Below, piece after piece: positions 15,268-15,366 of a stretch of DNA of 15,366 nucleotides. Below the pieces are notes generated by a model. It was not told the origin of the DNA, searched no databases, and saw only the letters and a program-made list of their open reading frames with translations. This stretch comes from Candidatus Neomicrothrix sp. UBA7388. GTDB taxonomy: Bacteria > Actinomycetota > Acidimicrobiia > Acidimicrobiales > Poriferisodalaceae. The number at the start of each line of letters is the position of its first letter. The first letter of the stretch is position 1. The translations under genes were made by a program, and so were the position numbers. The stretch spans positions 35,726 to 51,091 of the forward strand of contig DKNM01000052.1 in assembly GCA_002470695.1 (NCBI GenBank), written 5' to 3'.

Positions 15268-15291
15268 CCAACTTCACGAACGTTGAGTTGG
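15268..15291. promoter_or_regulatory. 24-base imperfect palindrome upstream of the last gene
   Basis: CCAACT and AGTTGG form the outer arms and ACG and CGT the inner arms of one dyad. Nine of twelve positions are symmetric. It lies 33 bases before the ATG at 15325, within the probable promoter, so it may be a regulator site. Symmetry of this degree is expected a few times by chance in 15 kb, so only its position makes it worth listing. Confidence 0.3.
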
Positions 15292-15324
15292 TGAACTTAA
15301 ACAAACCATTAGAGGGGGCTCCAA

Positions 15325-15366
15325 ATGGAGATACGACGCAATCTTTTGCGTCTACTCGCGCTTCTT
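15325..15366 (+). CDS. Start of an exported protein (cut by window end)
   Basis: Only 14 codons are present: MEIRRNLLRLLALL. The pattern is that of a signal peptide, with two arginines followed by a hydrophobic run. RRNLL is close to the twin-arginine RRxFL motif, so Tat export is possible. AGGGGG at 15313-15318 gives a strong Shine-Dalgarno with six-base spacing. The 164 bases between this gene and the divergent LLM gene contain the palindrome at 15268 and no other gene. The product cannot be named. Confidence 0.55.
   Translation, partial: MEIRRNLLRLLALL

Overview
The window looks like chromosomal DNA of an F420-using actinobacterium, perhaps an uncultured Acidimicrobiia-type lineage. The clues are an LLM-class F420 oxidoreductase, an Rv1155-type F420 split-barrel protein, an actinobacterial-style acyl-CoA synthetase, eight GTG starts among 17 genes, and very few Shine-Dalgarno sites. 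The base composition looks balanced, near half GC by eye. This placement is an inference. I saw no rRNA, tRNA, CRISPR array, insertion sequence or phage gene.

Layout. (1) 36-533, plus: a PaaI-type hotdog thioesterase. (2) 550-2925, minus: the overlapping housekeeping set maf, dusB and 5-formyltetrahydrofolate cyclo-ligase. (3) 2926-3173: a divergent control region. (4) 3174-7683, plus: a tight operon of acyl-CoA synthetase, MFS transporter, VOC metalloenzyme and alpha/beta hydrolase. (5) 7714-9074, minus: surE and an F420/FMN split-barrel protein, which diverges from (6) a plus-strand metallophosphoesterase ending at 9831. (7) 9834-15160, minus: a five-gene run read as LLM F420 oxidoreductase, S4 (Hsp15-like) RNA-binding protein, 2-keto-4-pentenoate hydratase-like enzyme, MFS transporter and ABC-F ATPase. 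(8) 15325-end, plus: the start of an exported protein.

How the genes may work together. Region 4 looks like uptake, CoA activation and ring- or ester-processing of an unidentified organic acid. Region 7 adds a hydratase of the meta-cleavage type, a second transporter and an F420 redox enzyme, so the two regions could serve one catabolic route. Region 7 also carries two proteins of ribosome-associated families (S4 and ABC-F).

The most interesting pattern is at the gene starts. Seven of the ten starts that are not tightly coupled to an upstream gene have a TANNNT hexamer 6-9 nt before the start codon and no Shine-Dalgarno. None of the seven coupled starts has it. This is what leaderless transcription in actinobacteria looks like, and it also helps choose between candidate start codons.
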